Origin: Elusimicrobiota bacterium
GTDB taxonomy: Bacteria; Elusimicrobiota; Elusimicrobia; UBA1565; UBA9628
Assembly (NCBI GenBank): GCA_016209035.1
Contig: JACQWX010000135.1
Span: 1 to 32,876, forward strand
DNA length: 32,876 bases
Direction of reading: 5' to 3'
Both the position numbers and the translations under genes were made by a program. Of this stretch, positions 7,867 to 15,816 are shown piece by piece (position 1 is the stretch's first letter; each line of letters starts with the position of its first letter). Under the pieces are notes generated by a model, which was not told the origin of the DNA, searched no databases, and saw nothing but the letters and a program-made list of their open reading frames with translations.

Positions 7867-8739
7867 ATGGGCACCTTGCAAGCCTTGAAGCTCTTCCGCC
7901 GCGGCAAAGTCCGGGACGTGTACGACCTCGGCGGCGATCTCATCATGGTCGCTTCAGACCGCGTTTCCGCCTTCGATTCCATCCTGCCCACGCCGATCCC
8001 GGGCAAGGGCAAGATACTGACGCAGATGGCCGCGTGGTGGTTCCGGGAGACGAAGGCGATCGTTCCGAATCACCTGATATCGGCTGAATGGAAGGAAATC
8101 TGTAAACGGCGACCGGAACTCAAGGCCTTGCCGGCCGGCGAGTTCGCCGGCCGGAGCATGCTGGTTCGGCGCGCGGAGCGCGCCGATGTAGAATGCGTCG
8201 TGCGGGGGTACCTGTCGGGCTCGGGCTGGAAGGAGTACCGGAAGACGGGCGCGGTCTGCGGCCACCGGCTCCCGGCGGGCCTGGAGGAGTCGTCGAAGCT
8301 TCCCGCGCCGATCTTCACCCCTTCCACGAAGGCGGACCGGGGGCACGACGAGAATATCACGAGAGAAGCTCTAGCTTCTCTCGTGGGTCGTGAGGCCGCC
8401 TTGGAGTTGGAGCGCCTGAGCCTTGCCCTCTATGAATTCGCGAGCGGCCGGATGGCCGCTCGCGGGCTTATCCTCGCGGACACCAAGTTCGAGTTCGGCG
8501 TCTTGGGCGGACGCCTTATCGTCATCGACGAGATGGTCACGCCGGACTCCTCGCGCTTCTGGGACGCCAATGCCTGGAAGCCGGGTCCTTCGCCCGCCAA
8601 TTTCGACAAGCAATACATCCGCGATTATCTCGAGAAGACGGGCTGGGACAAGTCTCCTCCCGCGCCGGCCCTGCCGCCCGACGTCGCGGAGCGGACGGCT
8701 CGGCTGTACGGGGAGGCGCTAAGGATGGTCACGCAATGA
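7867..8739 (+). CDS. purC: SAICAR synthetase
   Basis: Ligates aspartate to CAIR with ATP in IMP synthesis. The protein shows the usual start RRGKVRDVYDLG, then VASDRVSAFDSILPTPIPGKG, the substrate site VECVVRGYLSGSGWKEY, the IFTPSTKADRGHDENI signature, and LILADTKFEFG with IDEMVTPDSSRFW. With ATG 7867 it has 290 residues. An in-frame GTG at 7855 sits 4 nt behind AGGAGG and could be the true start. Protein length follows the family, yet the DNA holds four perfect palindromes (listed separately). It overlaps purS by 4 nt. Confidence 0.95.
   Translation: MGTLQALKLFRRGKVRDVYDLGGDLIMVASDRVSAFDSILPTPIPGKGKILTQMAAWWFRETKAIVPNHLISAEWKEICKRRPELKALPAGEFAGRSMLVRRAERADVECVVRGYLSGSGWKEYRKTGAVCGHRLPAGLEESSKLPAPIFTPSTKADRGHDENITREALASLVGREAALELERLSLALYEFASGRMAARGLILADTKFEFGVLGGRLIVIDEMVTPDSSRFWDANAWKPGPSPANFDKQYIRDYLEKTGWDKSPPAPALPPDVAERTARLYGEALRMVTQ
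8131..8154. repeat. Perfect palindrome in purC, 11-nt arms
   Basis: CCGGCCGGCGA, 2-nt spacer, then its exact reverse complement. It lies in the codons for PAGEFAGRS, where the protein shows no length change against the family. One of four in this gene. Confidence 0.85.
8166..8186. repeat. Perfect palindrome in purC, 9-nt arms
   Basis: TCGGCGCGC, loop GGA, GCGCGCCGA, in the codons for RRAERAD. Only 12 nt after the previous palindrome. Taken alone it could be chance at this GC content. Confidence 0.7.
8358..8385. repeat. Perfect palindrome in purC, 13-nt arms
   Basis: CACGAGAGAAGCT, spacer CT, then its exact reverse complement, in the codons following DENI. The sequence is only about half GC, so chance pairing is especially unlikely here. 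No insertion is evident in the protein. Confidence 0.9.
8439..8464. repeat. Perfect palindrome in purC, 11-nt arms
   Basis: CGCGAGCGGCC, loop GGAT, GGCCGCTCGCG, in the codons for FASGRMAARG. The loop begins GGA, as in the palindrome at 8166-8186. Confidence 0.85.
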
Positions 8740-9230
8740 GCTTGATCGCAACGGGGACGACCTACCTGGTCGAGGTTCGGCTTAGGGCCGAGTTCGCGGA
8801 CGCCGCGGGTCTCGCGGCGCTCGCGCAACTCCAGCACGCAGGCTTCGCGGCGGCGCGCTCCGTGCGCGTCAGCAGCCTCTACGCGGTCTGCGGGCTCCTG
8901 AATCAGTCCCACGTCCAGCAGGCGGCGAAGGAACTCCTCAGCGACGGGGTCACCCAGGAGTTCAAGCTCTTGAGCGGCGCCCCCGTGCTCGACGGAATGA
9001 ACCACTGGCGCGTCGAGGTGTGGCTTAAGTCCACCATGACGGACGCGGTGGGCGAGTCCGTGCGGCGGGCCATGGCGGAGCTGGGCCTGCCCGAGCCTGA
9101 GCGCGTCCGCTGCGGCACGGCCTACCGCGTGCTCGGCAGGACCACCCGCAACGTGCTCGAGCGCGCGGTCCGTCGGACGCTGGTGAACCCCGTCATCCAG
9201 ACCTTCACGGTGACGGAGGCGTATGACTGA
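8736..9230 (+). CDS. purS: FGAM synthase subunit PurS, tandem double-domain form
   Basis: PurS normally has about 80-85 residues and bridges PurL and PurQ. Here 164 residues contain two PurS-like halves. The first runs about 8-78 (YLVEVRLRAEFADAAG to VTQEFKLL). The second runs about 90-160 (HWRVEVWLKSTMTDAVGESV to VIQTFTV). Each half shows the strand-helix-strand-helix pattern; the second half matches canonical PurS better. This looks like an in-gene duplication and fusion that pre-forms the PurS dimer. The start overlaps purC by 4 nt and the stop overlaps purL by 8 nt, which supports a shared complex. Confidence 0.8.
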   Translation: MSLIATGTTYLVEVRLRAEFADAAGLAALAQLQHAGFAAARSVRVSSLYAVCGLLNQSHVQQAAKELLSDGVTQEFKLLSGAPVLDGMNHWRVEVWLKSTMTDAVGESVRRAMAELGLPEPERVRCGTAYRVLGRTTRNVLERAVRRTLVNPVIQTFTVTEAYD

Positions 9231-11703
9231 CCTGGCGCCCTTGCGCCAGGCGCAGCCGGTGGAGGAGGGGTTGCGCTTCACGACGCTCCCTCCCAAGGAT
9301 CTGCGGAACTTAAGCGCGAAGTTCGGCTGGAGCTTGAGCGACGTCGAGCTCGAGGACATCCGGGCTCATTTCAAGAAGGTCGGCCGGGAGCCCACAAGGG
9401 GCGAGGCGGAGACGATCGCCCAGACCTGGTCCGAGCACTGCAAGCACAAGACCTTCAACGGCCCCATCCGCTACTCCGATGGCAAGAAGTCCCGGCTTTT
9501 CAAGAGCCTCTTCGCCGAGACGATCGTCAAGGCCACCAAGGACCTCTCCAAGCCCTGGTGCCTCTCGGTCTTCAAGGACAATGCCGGCATCGTGGCCTTC
9601 GGCAAGAGCGGGCGCTGGGCGTTGGCGGTCAAGGTCGAGACCCATAACCATCCCTGCGCGATCGAGCCCTACGGCGGGGCCGAGACCGGCATCGGCGGCG
9701 TCATCCGCGACGTCCTGGGAGCGGGCCTCGGGGCGAAGCCCGTCTTGAACACGGACACCTTCTGCCTGGCCTATCCCGACTACGCGGGGCCGCTTCCCGA
9801 AGGCTCGCTCCAGCCGGGGCGGACCTTGCGCGGGGTGGTCGCGGGCGTGCGCGACTACGGCAACCGCATGGGCATCCCCACCGCGGGGGGAGGGCTCTGG
9901 TTCGACGACGACTACCGCTTGAACCCCCTCGTCTTCTGCGGCACGGTGGGCGTCCTGCCTGCGTGGGCCGTGCGCAAGTCGGTCAAGCCCGGCGACCTCG
10001 TCGTGGCCGTGGGCGGGCCCACGGGCCGCGACGGCCTGCACGGCGCGACCTTCTCCTCCGCCGCGATGGCCGGGCGGTCCGACCGCGCCGCGGTCCAGAT
10101 CGGCCACCCGTTGAACGAGAAGCGCGTCTTGGACGCCCTGCTCGTCGCCCGCGACCGGAAGCTCTACCGCGCGGTCACGGACTGCGGCGCCGGGGGGTTC
10201 TCCTCGGCCGTCGGCGAGCTGGCCAAGGAGTGCGGCGCCTGCGCCGGAGGCGCACTCGTCGAGCTCGAGAAGGCGCCGCTGAAATGCTCGGACCTCGAGC
10301 CTTGGGAGATCTGGCTCTCGGAGTCGCAGGAGCGCATGGTGCTGGCCGTGCCGGCCAAGGGGTTTGCGGAGCTCGAGCGCCTCTTCCGCGCCGAGGGGAC
10401 GAACTGCACCGTGATCGGCGAGTTCACTGGCTCGGGGCGGCTCGTGGTGACCCACAAGGGCGTCAAGGTGGCGGACCTCGACATGGGTTTCCTCCACGAC
10501 GGCATGCCGAAGGTCGAGCGCCGCGCGGTGTGGAGCGACGGTGCCCGGCCCAAGACCCGGCCCCCGGCCGCCTACGCCAGAGGCGCAGGGGCCGGCCACG
10601 CCGACCGCGGGCGCTTGAGCGGGATCCTGACCAGGATGCTCGCCCATCCCAATGTGTGCAGCCGCGAATGGGTCATCCGGCAGTACGACCACGAGGTCCA
10701 GGCAGGCACGGTCATCAAGCCGCTCCAGGGCCTGAGGCACGACGGACCCGGCGACGCCTGCGTGATCTGGCCCGTGGCGGCCACCTCCGAGTGGAATGAC
10801 CGCTCGGGATTCGCCGTCGGGCACGGCCTCAACCCCTCCTACGGCAAGCTCGATCCGTATTGGATGGCGATGTGCTGCGCGGACGAGGCGCTCCGGAACC
10901 TCCTGTGCGTGGGAGCGGACGTCTCCAAGGCCTCCTTCCTGGACAATTTCTGCTGGGCGAGCCCCGAGGCTCCGGAGCAGCTCGGCGGTCTGGTCCGGGC
11001 GGCCCTGGGCTGCCATGACGCGGCCAAGGGCTACGGCGTGCCGTTCATCTCGGGCAAGGACAGCCTCTACAACCAATCCCGCGACGAGAAGGGCCGGGAG
11101 TTGGGGATCCCCGGCACCCTCCTCATCACCGCGGTCGCGCCGGTCCCCGACATCACGCAGGCCGTGACGCTGGACTTCAAGGGGCCCGGCAATTCCCTGA
11201 TCCTGGTGGGCGTGACCAAGGGGGAGACGGGAGGGTCGCTCCTCGGCCAGATGGAGGGCGAGGGCGGCGAGGTCCCCAAGCCCGATCCCAAGGCCGCCGG
11301 CAAGGCCTTCAGGGGGGTGGCCGCCGCCATCGCCAAGAAGCTGGTCCTCTCCAGCCACGACCTCTCCGAAGGGGGGCTGGGCACGGCCTTAGCCGAGATG
11401 GCCTTCTCCGGCGAGTTCGGCGCCTCGCTCGAGCTCGACCAGGCGCTGACGAGCCCCCCGATGCTCTCGGACGAGACGATCCTGTTCTCGGAGAGCCCGA
11501 GCCGGGTCCTCCTCGAGGTGAGCCCCAAGGACGACCTCGCGGTGATGCGGTGCTTGAAGGGCGTCCCGGCCCGGCGCATCGGCTCGACCACGGCCAACCC
11601 GGTCATCAAGGTCTCGGGCCTGGACGGCTCCATCGTGCTCGAGTCCCACCTGGTGGATATCAAGGCCGCCTGGCAGCGGACCCTCCCGGAGCTTCTTAAA
11701 TGA
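9223..11703 (+). CDS. purL: FGAM synthase subunit PurL (small type)
   Basis: Catalytic subunit that turns FGAR and ATP into FGAM, using ammonia delivered from PurQ. Its 826 residues fit the small PurL that works with separate PurS and PurQ. Visible motifs are EHCKHK (71-76), VETHNHP (138-144), the first ATP-site loop GGAETGIGGVIRD, GGPTGRDGLHGATFSS, and CGAGGFSSAVGELA. The second half has PNVCSREWVIRQYDHEVQ, FISGKDSLYN and SSHDLSEGGLGTALAEM. A variable Ala/Gly/Arg-rich linker before the second half (10541-10610) resembles the repeat family described elsewhere, but weakly. It overlaps purQ by 4 nt. Confidence 0.96.
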   Translation: MTDLAPLRQAQPVEEGLRFTTLPPKDLRNLSAKFGWSLSDVELEDIRAHFKKVGREPTRGEAETIAQTWSEHCKHKTFNGPIRYSDGKKSRLFKSLFAETIVKATKDLSKPWCLSVFKDNAGIVAFGKSGRWALAVKVETHNHPCAIEPYGGAETGIGGVIRDVLGAGLGAKPVLNTDTFCLAYPDYAGPLPEGSLQPGRTLRGVVAGVRDYGNRMGIPTAGGGLWFDDDYRLNPLVFCGTVGVLPAWAVRKSVKPGDLVVAVGGPTGRDGLHGATFSSAAMAGRSDRAAVQIGHPLNEKRVLDALLVARDRKLYRAVTDCGAGGFSSAVGELAKECGACAGGALVELEKAPLKCSDLEPWEIWLSESQERMVLAVPAKGFAELERLFRAEGTNCTVIGEFTGSGRLVVTHKGVKVADLDMGFLHDGMPKVERRAVWSDGARPKTRPPAAYARGAGAGHADRGRLSGILTRMLAHPNVCSREWVIRQYDHEVQAGTVIKPLQGLRHDGPGDACVIWPVAATSEWNDRSGFAVGHGLNPSYGKLDPYWMAMCCADEALRNLLCVGADVSKASFLDNFCWASPEAPEQLGGLVRAALGCHDAAKGYGVPFISGKDSLYNQSRDEKGRELGIPGTLLITAVAPVPDITQAVTLDFKGPGNSLILVGVTKGETGGSLLGQMEGEGGEVPKPDPKAAGKAFRGVAAAIAKKLVLSSHDLSEGGLGTALAEMAFSGEFGASLELDQALTSPPMLSDETILFSESPSRVLLEVSPKDDLAVMRCLKGVPARRIGSTTANPVIKVSGLDGSIVLESHLVDIKAAWQRTLPELLK
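9231..9250. repeat. Hairpin at the start of purL, 8-nt arms
   Basis: CCTGGCGC, loop CCTT, GCGCCAGG within codons 3-9 of purL, just after the purS stop. A stem there could modulate coupling between purS and purL. Arms of 8 nt are expected several times by chance in a window of this composition. Confidence 0.45.
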
Positions 11704-12503
11704 CTCCCGCAAGACAGCCCCGGACCAGTGGCCGGCCCAAGGTGCTGGTCCTGCGCGCGCCGGGGACCAACTGCGACGTCGAGACCGCGCTGGCTTTCAA
11801 GGCCGTGGGAGGCGAGCCCGAACTGGTCTCCATCGCGGATTTCAAATCGGCCAAGGTCCGCCTCATGGAGTTCGCCGTCATCGCCATCCCGGGCGGGTTC
11901 TCCTACGGCGACGACGTCGCCGCGGGCAAGATCCTGGCCAACCAGGTGAAGCTCTACATGAGGGAGATCAGGAACTTCGTGCGGCTCGGCCGGCCGGTCA
12001 TCGGCATCTGCAACGGGTTCCAGGCCCTGGTCAAGTCCGGGCTCCTGCCCTTCTCGGCCGCCGGGGAGCAGACCGCGAGCTTCACCGGCAACGACTCGGG
12101 ACGCTTCGAGGCCCGCTGGGTGCACATCCGCCTGAACACCCAGAGCATGTGCCTCTGGACCCAGGGCCTGCCGGAGATGATCGAGCTCCCGGTCGCGCAC
12201 GGCGAGGGCAAGCTCGTGCTCAAGTCCCCGCGTCACCTCGAGGAGCTCAAGAAGAACAAGTCCATCGCCCTGCAGTACGTCTCGGACGACGGCAAGCTCC
12301 TCGGCTACCCGCACAACCCGAACGGCTCGGTCTTCAACATCGCGGGCCTCACCAACCCCGAGGGCAACTGCCTGGGCCTCATGCCCCATCCGGAACGCTT
12401 CACGACCCGTCACCACCACCCGAACTGGACGCGGCAGACCTTCATGAAGGAGGGGGTGGGGCTGGAGATGTTCAGGAACGCGGTGAGGTATTGTCAGTCT
12501 TGA
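11700..12503 (+). CDS. purQ: FGAM synthase glutaminase subunit PurQ
   Basis: A class I glutamine amidotransferase that feeds ammonia to PurL. The 267 residues include LRAPGTNCDVETA at the N-terminus, the oxyanion loop IPGGFSYGDDVAAG, the nucleophile cysteine in VIGICNGFQALVKSG, and the His/Glu pair in LMPHPERF near the end. Starts in the purL stop (ATGA). Slightly longer than short PurQ proteins, with an N-terminal extension of about 12 residues. Purine genes resume downstream only after a 450-nt stretch of toxin-antitoxin debris. Confidence 0.95.
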   Translation: MTPARQPRTSGRPKVLVLRAPGTNCDVETALAFKAVGGEPELVSIADFKSAKVRLMEFAVIAIPGGFSYGDDVAAGKILANQVKLYMREIRNFVRLGRPVIGICNGFQALVKSGLLPFSAAGEQTASFTGNDSGRFEARWVHIRLNTQSMCLWTQGLPEMIELPVAHGEGKLVLKSPRHLEELKKNKSIALQYVSDDGKLLGYPHNPNGSVFNIAGLTNPEGNCLGLMPHPERFTTRHHHPNWTRQTFMKEGVGLEMFRNAVRYCQS

Positions 12504-12531
12504 AAGCGGATAGATTCGAGACACTCTTCAA

Positions 12532-12642
12532 ATGAAGAAGCGCGACCCCAGGAAGCTCATCACTGAGATGATCCGGCGGATCGTGGGAACGATCGAATGG
12601 CCCGCCGCGCGGGAGGGAAGGGTCTTGTATGCCAGGGCCTGA
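12532..12642 (+). pseudogene. Remnant of a MNT-type nucleotidyltransferase (antitoxin)
   Basis: A 36-codon frame ends in WPAAREGRVLYARA, the kind of C-terminus seen in MNT-domain nucleotidyltransferases of HEPN/MNT modules. The catalytic N-terminal part (GSxxRG and DxD) is absent. Its stop overlaps the HEPN remnant start by 14 nt, the usual MNT-HEPN arrangement. The call rests on the short C-terminal motif and on context. Confidence 0.5.
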
Positions 12643-12960
12643 CCGGATTACAGAGGTCGTCCGTGAATGGGTGGAGAAGGCGGAGAACGATCTGCTTGTC
12701 GCGGCACACACCCTTCGCTTGCGTAAGGCTTGCCCGACCGACGCCGTTTGTTTCCATTGGCTCCAGCGAAGGTCCGCAGAATTCTTGGGGCCGGCGACCA
12801 GCGGAGGCTGACGGACTATGCGACCGTGACCCGGTACCCCGGAGGCTACGAGCCAATCTCGCTGGCCGAAGCGCAAGCCTCGGTTGCGATGGCGCGGCGA
12901 ATCAAGCGAGTGGTGACGCGGCTGTTGCCTGGAGCGGTGCTCTCTCTCAGGAGACCGTGA
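12629..12960 (+). pseudogene. Remnant of a HEPN-domain toxin, internally deleted and frameshifted
   Basis: The first frame reads VREWVEKAENDLLVAAHTLR and then CPTDAVCFHWLQ, a typical HEPN N-terminus with its CFHAQQ-like helix. A second frame supplies LTDYATVTRYPGGYEPISLA and MARRIKRVV, the typical HEPN C-terminus. The roughly 50 residues normally lying between them, with the Rx4-6H catalytic region, are missing, and the frame changes between 12765 and 12812. The second frame's stop overlaps the purF ATG, so the debris now sits inside the purine operon and may still be translated into purF. Confidence 0.8.
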
Positions 12961-14513
12961 TGTGCGGCATTTTCGGCATCGCTGACCATCCGGAGGCCGC
13001 GGACCTGGCCTACCTGGGGCTCTTCGCCCTCCAGCACCGGGGACAGGAGTCGGCCGGGATCGTCACGGCCCATCAGGGGCAGCTGTTCGCGCAGACGGGC
13101 ATGGGGCTGGTTTCCGAGGTGTTCAACCGGCCCGCCTTGGCCTGCCTGCCGGGCCGCAGCGCCGTCGGCCACGTGCGGTACTCCACGACCGGCGCCAGCC
13201 ACCTGAAGAACGCCCAGCCGCTCGTCTTCAACTGCAACCACGGCACGGTCGCCATCGCGCACAACGGGAACCTCACCAACGCCCGGGAGACGCGCGAGCG
13301 CCTGGAGCGCAAGGGCGCCATCTTCCAGTCCTCCACCGACTCGGAGGTGATCGTGCACCTCCTGGCGCGGCGCCTGGGCGCGGTCGAGGCCGGAGGCCGA
13401 GCGTCCCGGCCGCCCTCAGCAAGGGCGTTGGCGGCCGGTGGCGCGGTCGAGGGCGCGCTGATGGAGAGCCTGGGAAGGCTCGACGGGTCCTATTGCCTCC
13501 TCGTGCTCACCCCGGAGAAGCTCATCGCCGCCCGCGACCCCCAGGGGTTCCGGCCCCTGGTGCTGGGCAAGCTCGACGGCGCCTTCGTCGTCGCCTCCGA
13601 GACCACGGCGCTCAACCTCGTCAAGGCCAAGACCGTCCGCGAGATCGAGCCGGGCGAGGTCGTGGTCATCGAGGCCGGGAACTTGAGGTCCTTCAAGGCC
13701 TCCAAGAAGCCGGCCGAGTCGGCCCGGTGCGTGTTCGAGCACGTCTATTTCGCGCGGCCCGATTCCATGGTCTTCGGCAGGAACGTGCAGTCGGTGCGCC
13801 GCGAGTTGGGCCGGGCCCTGGCGCGGGAGATGGCGCGAGTCAAGGCCGACATGGTCGTGCCGGTGCCCGACTCGGGGCTCCCGGCGGCGCTGGGGTTCTC
13901 CGACGAGTCGGGGATCCCCTTCGAGATGGCGCTGGTGCGCAGCCACTACGTCAGCCGCACCTTCATCAGGCCGACCCAGGAGCTGCGGGAGGTGGCGGCC
14001 CACCTCAAGCTCGCCCCGGTGCCCGAGATCCTCAAGGGCCGCCGGATCGTGCTCATCGACGACTCGATCGTGCGCGGGACGACCTCACGGAAGATCACCC
14101 GTAGCCTGCGCGAGGCGGGGGCCAAGGAGATCCACATGGCGATCTCCAGCCCGCCCATCGTCTCCCCCTGCTACTACGGCATCGACACGCCCCGCTCCGG
14201 GGAGCTCATCGCCAACCGGCACTCGCTGGCCGAGATCAAGAATTTCCTCGAGGTGGATTCCCTGCACTACCTGAGCCTTTCGGCCATGCTCAACGCCGCC
14301 GGGGGAGGCGACCCGCGGGGCTTCTGCGGCGCCTGCTTCACCGGCGTCTATCCCACCCGGACTCGGGACTTTCGGGCCGCCTTCCCGTTCGGGTCGAAGC
14401 GGCACGCCCGCGCCAGCCCTTGGGCTTGCGCCCAAGGACGGTTCGGGAAGGAAGGGACTATACGAACCAGAAACGCCGGGCGCGGGCAGGACGCCTTGAA
14501 GGCCGAGCCATGA
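12960..14513 (+). CDS. purF: Amidophosphoribosyltransferase carrying a 21-residue repeat insertion
   Basis: First committed step of purine synthesis: PRPP and glutamine give phosphoribosylamine. Met is followed by the N-terminal nucleophile cysteine (MCGIFG), with LQHRGQESAG and RYSTTGAS in the glutaminase domain. The PRPP loop VLIDDSIVRGTTS is intact. Between RRLGA and VEGALMES the gene carries a 63-nt element coding 21 extra residues (see repeat at 13377). The C-terminus runs about 45 residues past the usual end, including an 8-bp hairpin at 14418-14437. Total 517 residues against about 460-480. The ATG at 12960 follows CAGGAG; a longer upstream frame is HEPN debris. Confidence 0.95.
   Translation: MCGIFGIADHPEAADLAYLGLFALQHRGQESAGIVTAHQGQLFAQTGMGLVSEVFNRPALACLPGRSAVGHVRYSTTGASHLKNAQPLVFNCNHGTVAIAHNGNLTNARETRERLERKGAIFQSSTDSEVIVHLLARRLGAVEAGGRASRPPSARALAAGGAVEGALMESLGRLDGSYCLLVLTPEKLIAARDPQGFRPLVLGKLDGAFVVASETTALNLVKAKTVREIEPGEVVVIEAGNLRSFKASKKPAESARCVFEHVYFARPDSMVFGRNVQSVRRELGRALAREMARVKADMVVPVPDSGLPAALGFSDESGIPFEMALVRSHYVSRTFIRPTQELREVAAHLKLAPVPEILKGRRIVLIDDSIVRGTTSRKITRSLREAGAKEIHMAISSPPIVSPCYYGIDTPRSGELIANRHSLAEIKNFLEVDSLHYLSLSAMLNAAGGGDPRGFCGACFTGVYPTRTRDFRAAFPFGSKRHARASPWACAQGRFGKEGTIRTRNAGRGQDALKAEP
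13377..13452 (+). repeat. 63-nt in-frame palindromic element, copy A (in purF)
   Basis: The 13-nt direct repeat GGCGCGGTCGAGG occurs at 13377-13389 and again at 13440-13452, exactly 63 nt apart. Between them are a left part (GCCGGAGGCCGAGCG), a left arm CCGGC, the 23-nt core (13411-13433: CGCC, TCAGCA, GCGTTGGCG) and the right arm GCCGG. Removing one period restores RRLGA-VEGALMES, which fits PurF proteins. Copies B and C have the same period and layout. Confidence 0.9.
14418..14437. repeat. Hairpin in the extended 3' end of purF
   Basis: CCTTGGGC, loop TTGC, GCCCAAGG. It lies in the extra C-terminal codons of purF, about 75 nt before the purD start, and has no T-run. It is preceded by GGTCGAAGCGG, faintly like the left end of the 63-nt element. 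Confidence 0.5.
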
Positions 14514-15811
14514 GCCGCAAGACCGACGTCCTGGTCCTCGGTTCGGGCGGCCGCGAGCATGCCCTGGCCTGGAAGCTCTCCCGTTCGCCAGGGCTTGGAA
14601 AGCTCTTCTGCGCTCCGGGCTCCGACGCCATCGCCGGACACGCGGCCTGCGTCCGGCTGGACATCCTCGATGCGCCGGCCGTGACGGGGTTCTGCGGGCA
14701 CAACGGGATCGGCTTGGTGGTCGTCGGGCCCGAGGCTCCTCTCGAAGCCGGGGTCGCCGACGCCCTCCGGCGGGAAGGGGTCCCGGTCTTCGGCCCGGGC
14801 AGGGACGCCGCGAGGCTCGAGACCTCGAAGGTCTTTGCCAAGGATTTCATGGCCCGCCACGGCATCCCGACCGCCGGCCATCGGGTGGCCTCGAGCGCTG
14901 CGGCGGCGAAAGAGGCTTTGCGGACCTATCCTCCGGATAGGTACCCCGTCGTGCTCAAGGCCGACGGCCTGGCTCAGGGCAAGGGCGTGCGGATCTGCGA
15001 GGACCGGGCCGAGGCGTTGGGGGCCGTCGACGACTTCATGGAGTCCAAAAGCCTGGGCAGGGCCGGGGAGACGATCGTGCTGGAGGAATGCCTCGAAGGT
15101 CCGGAGCTCTCGGTGATGGCCTTGGTGGACGGCAAGTCCTTCAGCCTCCTGCCGTTCTCGCGCGACCATAAGCGGCTCGGCGACGGGAACACGGGGCCGA
15201 ACACCGGCGGCATGGGCGCCTTCGCTCCCGTGGCGGTGGACGCGGACTTGGCGAGGAGGATCGAAGGCGAGGTGCTGACGCGGTGCATCGAGGGCCTGGC
15301 TAGGGACGGTCTCGACTACCGCGGGGTGCTCTACGCCGGGCTCATGCTCACGGTTGACGGTCCCAAGACCCTCGAGTTTAACTGCCGTTTCGGCGACCCT
15401 GAAGCGCAGGCGGTGCTGCCTTTGCTCCAGGAGGACCTCCTTGAGGTCCTCCTGGAAGTCGCAGGCGGGAATCTGTCCGGCCGCAGGGTGAAGTCGTCCG
15501 GCGATGCCTGCCTCTGCGTGGTCATGGCTTCCGAAGGATACCCCAACAAGCCCGTCGTCGGCCAAAAGATCGACGGGCTGGAGGCGGCGCCCGACGACGG
15601 GCTGATGGTCTTCCATTCGGGGACCGCGAGATCCGCTGACGGCTGGATCACCAAAGGCGGGCGCGTGCTTGGCGTGACGGCTTCGGCGCCTTCCCTCGCC
15701 GGCGCTCGGGAGAAAGCGTATGCGGGCGTTTCCCGCATCCGATTCGACGGCATGCAGTGCAGGAGGGATGTCGGGGCGGGAATGACGGAAACATCCGGAG
15801 CAAGAAGGTAG
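14510..15811 (+). CDS. purD: Phosphoribosylamine-glycine ligase (GAR synthetase)
   Basis: ATP-grasp enzyme that joins glycine to phosphoribosylamine, the unstable PurF product. The 433 residues show [17 protein letters not shown] at the start, the ATP-grasp parts [13 protein letters not shown] and [19 protein letters not shown], then [20 protein letters not shown] and [20 protein letters not shown] 14510 overlaps the purF stop (ATGA). Two perfect palindromes lie in its DNA (14924 and 15426) without altering protein length. Confidence 0.96.
   Translation: MSRKTDVLVLGSGGREHALAWKLSRSPGLGKLFCAPGSDAIAGHAACVRLDILDAPAVTGFCGHNGIGLVVVGPEAPLEAGVADALRREGVPVFGPGRDAARLETSKVFAKDFMARHGIPTAGHRVASSAAAAKEALRTYPPDRYPVVLKADGLAQGKGVRICEDRAEALGAVDDFMESKSLGRAGETIVLEECLEGPELSVMALVDGKSFSLLPFSRDHKRLGDGNTGPNTGGMGAFAPVAVDADLARRIEGEVLTRCIEGLARDGLDYRGVLYAGLMLTVDGPKTLEFNCRFGDPEAQAVLPLLQEDLLEVLLEVAGGNLSGRRVKSSGDACLCVVMASEGYPNKPVVGQKIDGLEAAPDDGLMVFHSGTARSADGWITKGGRVLGVTASAPSLAGAREKAYAGVSRIRFDGMQCRRDVGAGMTETSGARR
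14924..14942. repeat. Palindrome in purD, 8-nt arms
   Basis: ACCTATCC, loop TCC (GGA on the other strand), GGATAGGT, in the codons for TYPPDRYP. At half-AT composition it is less expected than GC-only stems of the same length. Confidence 0.6.
15426..15456. repeat. Perfect palindrome in purD, 14-nt arms
   Basis: TCCAGGAGGACCTC, loop CTT, then its exact reverse complement, in the codons for [12 protein letters not shown]. The residues are ordinary for PurD; the palindrome comes from codon choice. Confidence 0.9.
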
Positions 15812-15816
15812 ATTCC

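Noticed and set aside
9231-9250. Treating every 8-bp GC hairpin as significant
   Set aside because: A rough estimate predicts about half a dozen such stems by chance in 33 kb at this composition; only stems with arms of 11 nt or more, or lower GC, were given weight.
10541-10610. Possible degenerate element in the purL linker (RPPAAYARGAGAG)
   Set aside because: Peptide and stem resemble copy A, but core identity is too low to separate from Ala/Gly/Arg-rich chance similarity.
13377-13452. Integron attC site or a 13-bp target-site duplication as explanation of copy A
   Set aside because: No RYYYAAC/GTTRRRY boxes are present. The same 13-nt repeat also flanks copy C, so it belongs to the element or its preferred target and is not a random target duplication.
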